Notes under the pieces: generated by a model | The model's database searches: none | Told to the model about the DNA's origin: nothing | Seen by the model: only the letters and a program-made list of their open reading frames with translations | Made by a program: the position numbers and the translations under genes | Assembly: GCA_023101885.1 (NCBI GenBank) | Contig: JALPQD010000831.1 | Location: forward strand, 438,145-502,144 | Direction: 5' to 3' | DNA from: Typhlomys cinereus | Lineage: Eukaryota > Chordata > Mammalia > Rodentia > Platacanthomyidae | DNA: 64,000 nucleotides | Shown here: positions 1 through 12,551 of the stretch, piece by piece | Numbering within the stretch: the stretch's first letter is position 1 | How the letters are laid out: each line of letters begins with the position of its first letter

Positions 1-291
1 ACTTAAGGGAGAAAGAAGGTTTATTCAGCTTATGGTTCCAGAGGGGACATACGGTCTTTCATGGTGGAGGAGCATGGCTGGCTGGCAAAAGCTGGAGTCA
101 GGCTAAATCACCTCCATGTGAGAGCTGCAGACTGCTTGCTGCAAAGGCAGACTTCTGGAGGTAAGGTGGGACTCATCCACCTCAAGGCCTACCTCTTATG
201 ACCGTCTTCCTCCAGCAAGACTTCACTTCTCGAAGGTGCCATGACCTTGCCAAACACATGAGACTGTGGGGGACACATTTCAAACCATGAC
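1..291 (-). repeat. Dispersed LTR-like repeat, copy 1 (cut by window edge)
   Basis: This stretch is closely matched by 47880-48205: the poly-purine lead-in, the GGTTTATTCAGCT block, the AGAGCTGCAGACTGCTTGC block and the GTGGGACTCATCCACCTCAAGG block recur in the same order. The minus strand would read toward a ...AATAAACC...CCCTTAAG end typical of rodent MaLR-type LTRs, so I place it on the minus strand. Family name not certain. Confidence 0.7.
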
Positions 292-429
292 ACTCCCCCA
301 GTGTCTAGTGCTGACTCACTAGTTTTAGCTGAATGAGTGACCCAAGCAGCCACACTGCAGAGTTCTTCCTGACTCTTGATGGCTCCCTGTCTTTGTCACT
401 TATTTGGTGACTGATATGAATTCATTCCC

Positions 430-770
430 CAAATGATTTTGTGGAACAAGGGTTTACTCCTGCTCAAGGTTCTAGGTTATAGTCCATTATGATGGCAGGA
501 GAATTCAAGGGTTCATAGCAATACCAGAAACCAATGTAAGTGGCCACACCATATCCAAGGGACAGCAGAGAGAGGGGCATATTTGTACTTTTGCCAGTCT
601 GCCAAAATACTAACTCTCTCCATCTTATTCATTTGCCCACGCACTGGATCCCACCCTCCTTGGGTTGGGTGTTCCCATATCAGTTACATAATTTCCAATA
701 GTCTGGCTAAAGGTTTGACTGAACTAAATAGCTCTTTTTGGGTGCCTGAAAGCTCAATTGAATTATCGGG
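430..770 (-). repeat. Related LTR-like repeat, diverged copy
   Basis: The order AACAAGGGTTTACTC, TAGTCCA, GGCAGGAGA, CCATATCCAAG and CTCCATCT resembles 53285-53640 and more distantly 1-291. I read it as another old minus-strand member of the same superfamily. The flank 292-430 shows nothing recognisable. Confidence 0.45.
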
Positions 771-977
771 TTGGCATGGCTAGCTAACTGGTACTCTCTC
801 CTTCACTGTATTTCTTCTCCTTGTACCCACGTATCTTTCAAAATACAGATCCATTACAGTGTAAACTTTTCTCCTTGGTTGGACAAGTACTGCCGGATAG
901 GAATGGTGCACATTTCCTTTGGACTCTCTGGATCTGGATCAAGCCTGCAGTAAATGCTCTTGTTTGTGTGTTTGCTT

Positions 978-1106
978 TTGGAAACAGGGTCTCATGTATC
1001 CCAGGCTGGCCTTGAACTCACAATGTAGCCAAGGATGCCACCGAACTCCTAATCTTCATGCTTCTACCTCTGGAATGCTAGAATCATAGGTGGCACTGCC
1101 ACACTG
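978..1106 (-). repeat. B1-like SINE
   Basis: The + strand reads ACAGGGTCTCATGTATCCC followed by AGGCTGGCCTTGAACTCAC, the reverse complement of the 7SL-derived B1 body. Confidence 0.75.
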
Positions 1107-1218
1107 CTCATACAACATGACAAGCGCCATGGCAGACATATTCATAGAGGATCATATACACAACAGTAATACACACTCCAGATGAGCAGTGGCTGCTGTT
1201 TGTGCTGAAGACAGCACT

Positions 1219-1446
1219 GGGTTGGGGAGATGGCTCAGAGTTTAAAGCCTTGGCCTGGCAAGCCAAAGAAACTGAGTTCAGATCTCCAGATGCTATGTAA
1301 AAATGCTGAGCAGAGATGGTGGTGGCCTGCAATTCTGACCCTGAAAGGCAGAGCCTGGGAAACCCCAGAGCAAAGCAAAAGGAAATAGAGCAATCCAGGA
1401 TGTCTTCCAGTGTCACCCTTGAGTTTCACACACACAAATAAATAGA
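1219..1446 (+). repeat. tRNA-derived SINE, CA-tailed group (family T1)
   Basis: It starts with a GGAGATGGCTCAG pol III A-box region and a GTTCAGATC-type B box, followed by a body ending in CACACACAAATAAATA. The same body recurs at 29466-29735, 56308-56515 and 63622-63885 (+) and at 37585-37805, 38355-38570, 40548-40768 and 44645-44855 (-). Confidence 0.75.
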
Positions 1447-1499
1447 TGGATTTAATGGGAAAGAGGAATAGAGAAATATTGCAGAATAAGTGACAAAAT

Positions 1500-2280
1500 A
1501 ACAAAACTCCATCCCTTCAATACTTATTAAGCACTTCCAGTGACATAGACATTGTAATATCATAAAATACTATGTGAATAGACATAATTCCTGCTCTCCC
1601 AGATAGCTTTCACATGAAGAAAAAAAGAGTTACAGGAACCACGTTGAAGTCTTTTTACTTAGGTATCCATTAAACTCCAAACATGCTTTTTCTAAGGTCT
1701 GCCTAATGACACATAACTAATAAAAAAAAAATCAATGTCTGCTCTGGGAACATGGTCTTCTGAGCAGAACTATCTTAACAGTTGTGATTCCCCACAATAA
1801 GACTGTCCACATGACCAGCCTGTTGATGTTCCCGCATAGGAGGTCACTACACCCTCCCCTGAAATCCCAGCCCCTTTTGTTGGCATGGTGTCCCAACGTC
1901 ATGCAGTTCTACTGCAGTTCCCCCGCAGTCTTGGATGGTGCTAAAGAACAGAAAGTGGACTGAAGGGAGGTACCATCTATGCAACTTCTATGACATCATC
2001 ACCCATACTGTGACTCTTCAATGATGCCATTGTTCTAGGATGGTCCACCCTCCTAAGGGGAGCCCCTTACCCATGCTTCTTATAAGTAAACACACTAAAT
2101 TCACAGGTTCACTAAAGACAAACTCAGAAGGATTTGTTTTTCCCTGTGGTCTGTCAATGTTATCTATCTAGGGTCAATAGATGTCATTCGCCTCTCCCCA
2201 GGAAACATTAAGCAAAACTAGTCTAAGCCTGTAATTTAAGGCACATGTTCTCATTTGAAAAGGACATCTCACGCACTCAC
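1500..2280. other. Intergenic stretch without recognisable gene
   Basis: AT-leaning sequence. A weak LINE-2-like segment may lie at about 1515-1620. I see no splice-bounded coding sequence. Confidence 0.4.
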
Positions 2281-2282
2281 TT

Positions 2283-2396
2283 ACAGGGACTGAGGAGACA
2301 GTCCGCAGGTAGGCACTGGCTCACAAAGCCACAACCTGAGTTTGATTCCCCAGAAGCCTGTGGGATGAGAGAACTGACTTATAAAATATGTCCTGT

Positions 2397-2447
<51 letters not shown>

Positions 2448-2500
2448 CCCCTCCCTTTCTCTTCCCCCTTCTCTCTCTCAAAGTAACAAAAACCATTTTA
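2283..2500 (+). repeat. tRNA-derived SINE, CT-tailed group (family T2)
   Basis: The body contains the T2 order GACTGAGGAGACAG, CACAAAGCC, TTTGATTCCCCAGAAGCC and GAGAACTGACTT, then a CT tail. The same order recurs at many other places in the window. Confidence 0.65.
2397..2443. repeat. (CT)n microsatellite
   Basis: About 23 uninterrupted CT units, forming the tail of the SINE at 2283. Confidence 0.95.
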
Positions 2501-2779
2501 AACAGAAATGTGTTTACAGTGTGATCTTTGTTAGAGGAAACTGGGACTCCAATCTAGGATCTTTTCCATGATCTCCCACTGCGCTACATGCTCAACCCGA
2601 CTGTTTGAGTTGCAGTTTCCAAACAAAACTATATGACAAAAAGTAGTTACATCTGCTCTTCTTCCCGCAAGGCCATTTAAGCCATAATAGAAAGTATTAA
2701 TAGTCCTGTTTCAAATACACTGAATCAATATAGTACATCTATGGCAAAAAATTAGGTTTTAGTGACACATTGTTTGCAA

Positions 2780-3420
2780 AAGACATGCTCTCATGTTTCA
2801 CAGAAGCTACAATTTAGTGAAAGAGACAATCATTAAACAAGCAAAAAACTTGTAGGTGATGGTGATCTGAAATGAGTGCTGTGAAAACAAAGGGCCCAGT
2901 AGAGACATGAAGAAATGCTAGATCCTATCCCCAGGGCCTGGAAGGACCAAAATGGCAACTAGCGAAAGAAGTGAAGGAAAAACATTCTGGAATGGATGTG
3001 AAGAGTTAGGACAGGTTCTCTGTGTAAGATAAAGAGAGGAAAGTAGCATGAGAAAGGCCATGCACAGGCTACACAAAGACCCCCACCATTGCTTCATGAA
3101 AGAAAAGGGGAAGTCACTGAGATATTTAAAGCTATGTAATGTGGAGGGGGATTCACCTATTGAAACAGTTCATCCCACCTGCACTGTGCAGATTAGATAC
3201 ATAGCATCCAGTTAGAAGGTTGCTGTGTTTATCCAGTGGGTAACCATGGCTTTCAAGGCCAGGGAGGTAGCAATAAGGATCCAATAGGACATGAATGAGT
3301 CTTAACTATTTACATGGTGAGATCTGACTAGAGATTACTGAGATAGCAGAGAGAAAAAGGAGTCATGAACTACTCCAGACTGTCAGCAACACATGTAGAA
3401 TGAATTGAATGTTGGAAAGA
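2780..3420. repeat. Possible LINE-2-like ancient LINE
   Basis: Phrases such as ACAATTTAGTGAAAGAGACA, AAGGCCATGCACAGGCTAC and GAGAAAAAGGAGTCATGA resemble L2 consensus order. Diverged and tentative. Confidence 0.35.
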
Positions 3421-3454
3421 GGAAGAAGCATGAGTGAGTAATATCTAGTTGTGC

Positions 3455-3565
3455 GGCCTCAATCTAAGGAGATGCTTCTTAGTGGGAGAGTGATTGCCTA
3501 TTACATGCAATGTCCTGTGTTCAAAACCCCAGAGTTATAAGAACACAAATACATACCCTAACCAT
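3455..3565 (+). repeat. ID-like SINE
   Basis: TGCTTCTTAGTGGGAGAGTG followed by TGCAATGTCCTGTGTTC and CCCCAGAGTTATAAGAACAC follows the order of an alanine-tRNA-derived ID element. Confidence 0.5.
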
Positions 3566-4029
3566 AGAGTGATAGGGAGAAAGATGATGAACTATTTTAG
3601 ATGATGAACTATTTTATTTAGATACCTTGGTATTCTGTGGGCACAAGGCAGGCACACGGCTTACAGCAGGAGCCAGACACTTAGGAGAAGCCTAGAGCTC
3701 AGATGAAGGTATCAGCATTTAGTAGTTCATTGCCTGGCCTCAGCAACAGGGTGAGAAGTTCCATCATAAGAACTGCTGTTTCAAATCAGACCAATTCCCA
3801 TACTAGTTGAAGCACAGAGAAAACACGAAGTAACAAAAGTCCAACAACCTCTTTTCAGTTGCATATTTATACAGCCCAGAATTACCTTGCTTGTGTAATC
3901 TCCCCAGCTTTAACCACATCTCTTCTGGGTGGGGGAAGGGATGTAACAACCAGTGTCTATTAAATATCTAAATAAATAAATACAAATACATACAGGAAGA
4001 TAGAAAGGAGAGAGAGAAAGAGAGAGAGA

Positions 4030-4237
4030 GAAGACTCACATACCTCAAACTGACCTTGAACTCACTATGTTGTCAAGAATGACCTCAATCTTTGATCCTC
4101 CTGCCTCTACCTCCAGAGTCCTGGGGTTACAGTGAGCGTCACCATGTCCAGCTTATGTAATACATGGGTATCAAACCCCAGACTCTGTATACACTAGGGA
4201 GCAGTCTTTCACCTGAGCTATATCTCCAACACAGAGA
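4030..4237 (-). repeat. B4-like composite SINE (B1 part plus ID-like part)
   Basis: A B1 body in reverse (TGACCTTGAACTCACTATG, CTCCTGCCTCTACCTCC) is followed by a reverse tRNA-like part ending in CCTGAGCTATATCTCCAACA. Confidence 0.65.
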
Positions 4238-4361
4238 AAGCATATGTTAGTCACATATATGATACATATAAATGCATAGTGCTTGAGAATCAGAATAACG
4301 AGTCACTGTTTTTCTCCATGGGGATAAGACCAAGTATGGAATGAAGAAAGGCAGCTGTCAT

Positions 4362-4725
4362 AGTTAATTAAGCACAAGTGTCAACTTGACTGTTGAGAGT
4401 TTGAGCTCTGGGCACATTTGTAGAGAATTAATGATTGAGTTAGGCCCAGAGCAAACGTGCAGGAGATTGTCTAGCTGCTGGGGAAGGCCCAGCCTATGTT
4501 GGGTGGGATTAGGCTCTGGAATAAATCACAGAGAGCTGGTTGAGAGAGTCAGCATCCTTCTGTTCACTTGGCCAGACATGCTGGTCTGGCAAGTAAGGAT
4601 TGTCCATCTCTCAGCCATTATGTAGTGATGGTGTGGCCAGTTCCCTCTGCCCTGGTGTTGGTGCGTGATGGTCATTTATCAGCAAATATTCAGGTGAACT
4701 GCAACAGCAGCATTATCTTAACATG
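4362..4725 (+). repeat. LTR-like dispersed repeat with GTGTCAACTTG start
   Basis: AGTGTCAACTTGACTGTTGAG, GCTCTGGGCACATTTGTA and the AGAGAGCTGGTTGAGAGAGT block match in order with 10222-10585 and, reversed, with 59725-60110. Confidence 0.6.
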
Positions 4726-5589
4726 TTAGCCTCTTGTGCAATCTTTCCTGCTGGAGATATGCTCTTTCGCAATCTTTTCTAGCCTCCAGCTTCAACATCC
4801 CAACCTCACTAGAGATTGCTGGAGTTTGTTTATTGAGAGATCCTATCTCGAGGGATAAGAGGGAGAGCAATTGAGGAAGACTTCCATGTACCTGCATGCA
4901 AGTACTTATATCCCCCATCATATGCACAAAGTAAAAAATAATAATAATTTGGCTCACTGTCTTATTTTATATTAGATGTAAGAAAGTGACCGTATCAGCA
5001 GAGACTCCTAGGTTGATTCTATTAGGACCCTGGGATGCTTGTGCTTTCTACCTGAGAAGCTTTCTCTTTGGATCCAAGTAACAAGAGCAGGGAGGAAGTC
5101 TAATTGGTTCTACATCCTGCCATGGTAATTGCATTTTTGCTCAGTCACTTTGGGAAGGAAGAGGGACTTTTATGTTGGGTCAGTTCTGGGTCCTGTCCTT
5201 GGCTTCTGGCTAGAGGGAAAGGGAAAGATTTACTTCCAGAATGAAAGTAGCAAAACCTATTAGACAGACTATGTGGAATCACCCCCGCCCAAATCACATA
5301 ACTGGATGACCATGATCCCATAAGTTAGGGTGAAATGAAGAAAAAAATCTGACAGTACCTCAGAGCCATCACTGTACACAGTAATTCTCATAGAGAAGCA
5401 GTGTCCGTGTGGACAGAACAAGAATGGAGGCTGAATCCTGTGTCGCCAAACCACTCTGTAAATTTAAAGTCTTTGAAAATACCAGACTTGTTAAATCTAC
5501 CAACCTCTGAAAAAATAGACCATTGAAAGCTTTCAGGTTCTGTCTCTCTCTCCTTCTTTCTTTGCATGTGCATATGTGTATGCATGGGT

Positions 5590-5872
5590 GTGGAGGGCCA
5601 TGGTCAATATCTGATGTCTTCTTCAATCACTCTCCAGCTTAGTTCTTTTCAGACAGGGTCTCTCACTGAATATGGAGTGCACGGATTTGATTAGGCTGGC
5701 TGAGTGAACTCCAGGGATTCTCCTGTCTCTGCCAACTCCAGCACTGGGATTGCAGGCACATACCGTCACAACCTACTTCTTTATGTGGGTCCTGGGGATC
5801 AGAACCCAGGTCCTCAGACTTGTGTGGTGAGTACTTTACACACTGAGCCATCTCTCTAGCCCTGTGAGTAAA
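5590..5872 (-). repeat. B4-like composite SINE
   Basis: The reverse B1 part (CAGACAGGGTCTCTCACTGA, CTGCCAACTCCAGCACTGGG) is followed by a reverse tRNA-like part ending in CTGAGCCATCTCTCTAGCCC. Confidence 0.7.
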
Positions 5873-6054
5873 AGACAGATCACTTCTTTACTGACATTTT
5901 TCAATCTAGGTTTCACTATATGTGATCCAAATATAACAGAGGGTTAACAGTATCTGATAATGTTTAATTTAATGTGATGACTAAGTTAATAGTTTTATAA
6001 TTCATCAATCACTGATAGACTCACTTGATAATTTCTTCAAGATCTCCTAATTTA

Positions 6055-6252
6055 AGGCTGGTGAGATAGTTCAGCTTGTAAGGTGCCTGCTTACAAACCT
6101 GGTGACCTGAACTCAATCCTCAGAAGCCCACACAGTGGAAGGAAAGAACTGGCTTCCTATAGTTGTTTTCTGACTTCCACACACGCACCAAGGCACCAAG
6201 GCATCCTTGAACCTTTCTCTCTCTCTCTCTCTCTAACAAATAAAATTAAAAA
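6055..6252 (+). repeat. tRNA-derived SINE, family T2
   Basis: GGCTGGTGAGATAGTTCAGC, ACAAACCTGGTGACCTGAAC and AATCCTCAGAAGCCCACAC are followed by a CT tail and AACAAATAAAA. Confidence 0.75.
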
Positions 6253-7524
6253 TACTCCCTGTGAATCTGGTTAATCAAAGTTCTTATTTAAACTTCTATT
6301 TCATTGATATTTCATTTTTAATGCATCAACAAGATGTATTATAAATATCATTTAGAGATTGTAATGAAATGGCACCATGCAAATAAGTAATTAGGATTCC
6401 TTAGTAGACATGCATGCCAATCAGTATAGGTGGGTTCTTATTACTTCTTCAGAAACATAAAAAACAACTTAAGTACAAGGTTCGAAAACAGCATTTTTCA
6501 AATATGAAGAAAGAAATGAAAAAACCCACTGTCTTTGAGATTCACTTACTGGACTCTAAACATTTACATGATTAAGAAACTAACTATTTTTAGAGTGTGA
6601 TCAAGAGCACAATTTATTTTTGATATGTATTTTATTTCCCAATCAAGGTTTACCAAGAATTTTATTATTATTTATTATTTTTATTGTTATTCTTACACTG
6701 TTTCTCTCTCTCTCTCTCTCTTTCATTTTTGGCTAACCAATGAGTTTATTTGGGTTACTTATAAGGTTTTACAGAGCATGAAGAATTCAAAGAGAGAGAG
6801 ACAAACACATACAGAGAGTAGGGTTTTTTGTTTGTTCGTTTCTTCATATTTGAAAAATACTCTTTGTGGACCTTGTACTTAATTTGTTTTTTAAGTTTCT
6901 GAAGAAGTAGTAAGAAGGATCCACTTATGTTGGAAGATGTATTTGATGAAAGCTGCTACAGGGAACCTATCTGCATTGTGTGCACTATGTGTGTCAGCTT
7001 GACAGGACATCCCCCAGAGGCAACTGGACCGCCAGGCTTCTCCAGCAGTTGGATACTGCTTCTATAACCTTGGAGAGGGCTCTGGTGAGTCTCGTCAGTT
7101 TCAGGAACTTCCTGAGACTTCTAAGTTGTTTATTTCCTGAGTGTCACCAGCCCACCTCTTTACTCCTAGGGGGGATATTTCAATTTGGAGGAACCGAACA
7201 ACATATATACACAAGAATATATTTGAATAACTGGCAAGACTAAGTCATTCTTAGGTGAAATCAAAGACATGGTAGTCTCAGTCACAAAGTCCTCAGTAAA
7301 GTAAATAACCTTTTCAATGATCCCTTCGAGTCTCCTATACCAAGCTTCTTAAATTTTTCACAGGTCTTAGTATTTGGAAACTGTCATGATAATGAGAATC
7401 AATAATTTTTCCCATTTTTATGTGTGTTAGTAGGGGCTGCTTCTCTTTCTCAATCTCTCTCTCTCTCTCTGTCAGCCTGAGATTGCTAACAGTAGAAACC
7501 ACCCTTAGTCACTGTAGCATGTTA

Positions 7525-7715
7525 TTCTTTTTGAGACAGAGTCTCTAACCAAACCCAAAGCTCACTAATAAGGCTAAGTTTACTCTGGCAATTCTCCTCG
7601 TCCACCTTCCAACTCAGAAATTACAGGCAAACCACATCCACCAAGGGATCCAAACCTGGCCCCTTTGCTTGTGCGGCCAAATGCATTCATCTCTAAGGCA
7701 TTTCCTCAGCCCTTA
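7525..7715 (-). repeat. B4-like composite SINE, diverged
   Basis: It starts TTTGAGACAGAGTCTCTAAC and ends in a reverse tRNA-like segment, GGCATTTCCTCAGCCC. Confidence 0.5.
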
Positions 7716-8189
7716 GCACATTTTAAATGGATTTCATGTTTTATATCTTTTAGAAATTATTTCCTGCAAATTTCCCTGGAATCTAATTGTAAGGATTCTC
7801 CTCTATGCTGACTTTTGTAGCTGGTTGACTCTCCATATCCTAAAGACTAAAGTGATAGTACGACTGAAAGCTTAGTGTTATTTTTTATACAGATAGTCTT
7901 CACTGTGCTGGGGACAACTTAATATGTAACAGGTGCAAAGGGAACAGTACAGTGAGACCCAGGGACATGGCTATTTGAAATCTATTTAGGAGTTTGACGA
8001 TCCTCTTTCAAAGCTGGTAAAACTTGTTGGGATGCTAGCAGGTAAAGTTAGAAAGAAAAGCAGGAGAATTAAAGTAGTTTGGAAAATACCTCACGTTTCT
8101 GATGTACGTGCATGGGCCACCTCGACTGAGATGTCAGCAGCTCTGAGACTGTTTTTCTGAGTTTTTAAAGAAGGCATTAAGAGGTGACC

Positions 8190-8815
8190 TTTGGTACCAA
8201 TCAGGATGCAGCCAAGGGCCGTGCAGGAAAACAACATCAAACCATAATTCAGAATACTGAAGACCCTACATTAATCACCTGGAACCAGATCAGCCAAATT
8301 TCTTCCCATCCTAAAGCTAAGGGAACCCTGTGAAAGAGGGGGCAGCAAGATTGTAAGAGTCTAAAGATAGGGAGAACCAACGATATGCAAGATACTCCAT
8401 ACAAGTTAGAGCTACAGTAGTCATAATAGGACTTTACCTGACCTGCACAATGGCCGACATGTCAACTACCCTCCCAAAGTCTAACATGGATCACAGGGGA
8501 GAAGGCTCTAGGCAGTAGGATCCTCGGAGGCAAGGAATTAAACAGTCATAATAGAGTTCCCATACTAATGGGGAGCCCAAGAAGGGGCTCCAAGCTATGC
8601 CAATGAGTCTTGAACCCTCACTAGGGTGGAGGACTCAGAGGGAGGTTCTGTGCCCACATAAATGGATGCTCCAGGAGATGGGAGGGAGGAAGAGGGAGGA
8701 TGGAAGGAGGTAAAAGGAAGGGGGGAAGGGGAAAAAGGAGAGGGGAGAGGAATGAGGGGGTTACCTATTGGGCTTGTATGATTAGGAAAAAAATAAAATG
8801 TAGGAGAAAAAAATA
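8190..8815 (+). repeat. LINE-1 3' UTR, copy 1
   Basis: It contains AGATTGTAAGAG, CATAATAGGACTTTACCTG, TCCTCGGAGGCAAGGAATTA, a G-rich tract (about 8680-8760), TACCTATTGGGCTTGTATG and AAATAAAATG. The same blocks recur in order at 36785-37375. A G-rich polypurine tract followed by AATAAA is the usual form of a mammalian L1 3' UTR. No ORF2 coding sequence is visible upstream, so this is a 5'-truncated insertion. Confidence 0.7.
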
Positions 8816-8849
8816 AAATGAAAAGAAGGCATGAATATGAATGTCACAA

Positions 8850-8990
8850 TGCATGGATAGAGGCCAAAGGACAACTTTTGGAAGTCACTTCTCTCCTCCT
8901 GTCACATGGACTTCCTGTGACTAAATTCAGGTGGCCAGCTTTGCGAATGGGCACCCTATCTGCTGAGCTCTCTTGCTGGCCCCCATTGTT
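8850..8990 (-). repeat. tRNA-derived SINE, family T2
   Basis: GGCCAAAGGACAACTTTTGG, CACATGGACTTCCTGTGAC and GCTGAGCTCTCTTGCTGGCC match a reversed T2 element. Confidence 0.65.
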
Positions 8991-9009
8991 CTGCCTTTTA
9001 AGTGAAGAT

Positions 9010-9122
9010 CTGCCTTCAAGTTAGGTGTGGAAATGAACATGTCACCACAGCACTTGGGAGGTAGAGGCATGAGGATTGGAAATTAAAGGTCGTCCTTGGC
9101 TGCAGAGCAAGATCAAGATCAT
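9010..9122 (+). repeat. B1-like SINE
   Basis: CACAGCACTTGGGAGGTAGA followed by GAGGATTGGAAATT and GTCCTTGGCTGCAGAGC matches a sense B1, diverged. Confidence 0.6.
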
Positions 9123-9574
9123 TTTTATAATGGGTGATGTGAAATACTATTTGAAAAAAAAATCTATCTTCAAGGAGTCTTTACAGGGCTAAATAACACA
9201 ACGGGAAACGAGCCTAATCTATATCCACTTGATAAATAGCTGCTATAATTATTTCTCTTAGTTTTTCATGCTAAGCCTCCAAACTGATTACATGTCTAGT
9301 TTGTTTCTTTAGCTTCTCACCAAGGACAACAAATCTTACCTCTAAGATGAGCTTTTCTCAAACTTGCCAGAGGATGTGAGTATCTTCACAATCTTCAAAA
9401 GCACCAGCTGGCCGGCCCTGATTAAGTATAGTGTCACAAGAGAATGTGAAAGGAGCTAACCCCCAGCTCTGAATTCATGAGAACTGATTTTATCTGAAGT
9501 GATGGCCCTACTGTTCCGATTTTGACAAGGAGCACCTGGTGACTACCCATCAAACAGAATGGTAGAGCAGGCCT

Positions 9575-9735
9575 AAAGCTAAAACTGTCCATTTGTGGGG
9601 CTTGAGATGACCCTGTGACCAAAGGCACCTGCATACAAGCTGACTTCCCGAGCCCACGTGGGAGAAAGGCAGAACCCACTTCTGAAAGCTGTCCTTTGAC
9701 TTCCATGCGTTTGCCATACTACACCTGAGGCACCC
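9575..9735 (+). repeat. tRNA-derived SINE, family T2, diverged
   Basis: ACCTGCATACAAGCTGACTT, GAGCCCACGTGGGAGAAAGG and CACTTCTGAAAGCTGTCCT follow T2 order. Confidence 0.45.
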
Positions 9736-10221
9736 CTCAAATAAGGAAATAAAATAGTTTTCTAAGCTCCTGTTCTTGGAGATACTGGATCTCACCCCGG
9801 GATTTCCATTTAGGCAGCCTAAAGAGCTTCACAGTGTTCCTTAGGTAGTCCCGATTTTGTTTTGTAAAGTCCTTTTGTTGCACCATACAGCATGGGTAGT
9901 TTCTCCAAGTAACTATGGATCTTTCTTTGAATGTGCCTATCATTTCCTCAAATGTGCTATCATTTGTTTCTGGTTGCGATTGGCTTCTTGTCTAAGACAG
10001 ACATCACATACACATTTGCTATTTATAAAATCACAGCTATTTTAGTCTTAAGTCATCCTGCCCAAGTACAGCTGCATACTTTGCGTGATTATCACGGTCA
10101 GCCTGAACTCATACCCCCACATGAGACATGTTGGTTCCAGGTTCCACAGTTAGTGAAAATGCAATGGGGCTGGATACCGGGTCACTGAGAAAACGGTAGC
10201 AGGATCTTGGTCGCTGTGTGT

Positions 10222-10590
10222 GTGCTAATTAGACATAGGTGTCAACTTGGCAATCAAAGACTATGCTCTGGGCACATCTGTAAAGAACTGGTAGTTAAGG
10301 CAAGCTCTAAGTAAGAAACTCTCCTAAGCCCATGGCGGGTGGCTATTCACTAGGCAGGTGGATAAGAGGGAGGGAACTGGTTCAGTACTTTGGCATACTT
10401 AACATACTTGAGCTGTGTAGACTCACAGTCTAACAACTGAGGTTTGCCCCCTCTTCCTGATGTTGGTATGAACTTTCCTTTTAAGCTGGACTGTGAACTG
10501 TAATGGACAATCTTGAGTCAGAATGAAATCTGTTGTTCCCTTAAACTACTTGGTGGTAAATTTCTCAGCAACATGCAAACATGCTGCAAC
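10222..10590 (+). repeat. LTR-like dispersed repeat with GTGTCAACTTG start
   Basis: It starts AGGTGTCAACTTGGCAATCA and continues GACTATGCTCTGGGCACATC, ending in GAAATCTGTTGTTCCCTTAA, CTACTTGGTG and CAGCAACATG, a typical rodent MaLR-type LTR end. Confidence 0.65.
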
Positions 10591-10939
10591 ACCATATGTC
10601 TTGAGGGTCAGAATGTTCTTTGGGGTTAAACATCCTTGAAACTGCAGTGAGGTTGTTTCTGTTGTATCAGAAACAAAGGCACCAGGGAACTCCTCACCCC
10701 CCTACACACACACACACACATGTGCACTAACAGTCTGCATCCTCAAAGAGTTGATGTCATTGTAATATCACCTACATTGTCATTTCCCAGCATCCTTTTC
10801 AAAGAGATAATGACAAGCAATACCTTAAAGGGAGGTTTAGTTTGCCAGGATTCAGTAGGGTGAAAGAGTCACCTTACTCTACGAATATGCCACTGCCTCA
10901 TAAATATTCATGAGCACTTCTTTAATCCTTTAAAATGCA

Positions 10940-11065
10940 CAACCCTGGGGCCAGGGAGCTAGCTCAGTGGGTAAAGGTGGTTGCTGCCAAGTCTGACAAT
11001 CTCCATATACACCATGACACACATGTTCTCCCACACAAGAAATACATAAACTTGAAAGCAAAGCA
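10940..11065 (+). repeat. tRNA-derived SINE fragment
   Basis: GGGGCCAGGGAGCTAGCTCAG and TGGGTAAAGGTGGTTGCTGC resemble the start of a tRNA-derived SINE. The rest is shortened. Confidence 0.5.
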
Positions 11066-11717
11066 AATCCATGACGCGGAAGGCTTCCTGCCTTGGGTAA
11101 CCTGCTCCAATCCTTCTTTAGATTGGTTTTATCTTGGATAAATAAACATCTGTCTAGACTGTCTCCTGACTGAATTCTTTCCTTCAAGGAGACTCAAGAG
11201 ATCCTAGTAGCAACACCAGCTCTTAAGGTTGTGGAAGTGATTTTATGTGACTATGAGAAAGGCATAGCACTATGCCTGTGGTGTAGCAAATAACAAACTT
11301 GACCATTGAAGAAAACACCAAGCAGCCCTGCCATGTATAAACTGGCTCCACATTCACAACTTGGCTGCCTGTTCTACTGACCAGAAACAATATCACGGCA
11401 TATCTACCAAAGAACTTCGTGACCAAGAAGGATCAAAGTGAAGACAAGGCCACTTGACGCGTATGGTTGAACACAAGACAAAACACAACTACATTCCAAA
11501 CCACAAAACCAGGCGCAGTTCCTGCTCCAGGCGATGATGAGAGATGGCAGCTTCTTGACCAATCACAATTTCAGCTTCCATCTCATCCTTCCTTTCCCTA
11601 GACAAGGTATACTCCAAACCTCACAAGTAAAACCTCCACTACAGCTTCTGATCCAGTGTAAAGCCCTGCTTCCTTCGCCCCTCCCAGAATCACTTAGCAC
11701 AAGCTAAGGGCTCCAAC

Positions 11718-11782
11718 CAACTGTTCCTTCCCTCCCTCCCTCTCCCTTTTTCTCCTTCCCTCCCTCCCTCTCACTTCCTTCC

Positions 11783-11825
<43 letters not shown>

Positions 11826-11852
11826 CCTCTCTCTCCCTCCATCCCTCCCTTG
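11718..11852. repeat. Polypyrimidine (CT/CCCT) tract
   Basis: About 130 bases are nearly pure C and T on the + strand. Both apparent ORFs across it (Glu/Arg-rich when read in reverse) are low-complexity artefacts. I see no gene from 11065 to 12550. Confidence 0.95.
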
Positions 11853-12551
11853 TTCTCTCCTTGAGACACTCACAGCTTCCATTTTGTGCCTTTTTCCTTG
11901 CTGGTTCAAGTTCCCCAGGCGTACCTGATGGTCTTAGGCTGGCAATCACTGTTGCTATTTCCTTGCAACCCTGTCTTCTGACAGAGCCATAATATATTGC
12001 TTGGCTTTCCCTTGAACAACATCTTGTTTCGTTTGTAGAATTAGGGGCAGGTGCTAAAAATCTAGGACAGTTATTCCCACTTAACCTGAGGAGCACCTGT
12101 CAAAAATCAAGAAGCACAGCAACTTTTATTAAAAAGGATTGTTTTCAGGGCATATGTGTGCGTGGCACACATGCACCTGCACCTGGAGGCCATGGGAAGA
12201 CTTGCAATTTTTTCTGCTACTGTTTTGTGCCATAACAAAGCGTCCACACAAGTTCTTACACTGAACAGGAAACATCCAGTTGGGACTAGGCTGACTGAGC
12301 AGCAAGTTCTTCGCATCTGCCTGACTGCACCTTCCAATGCTAGGGTTTCAGGCACCTGCAGGCATGGCTGGTTTTCTTGCCGAGATTGTTGGGGATTTGC
12401 ACTCAAGTTCTCATACTTCCACAGCAAGTGATCTTGCCCACACTATTCATTAACCACAAAATACATTCGTAGAATGTTTTGCACAGCACCTTTCCCCACG
12501 TACATAATTGTAAGGCCACGGATTGCTCTTAATTTGATAAATGAGTGCCCT

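Noticed and set aside
1219..1446. tRNA gene
   Set aside because: The A and B boxes belong to a tRNA-derived SINE; there is no cloverleaf with a usable anticodon arm.
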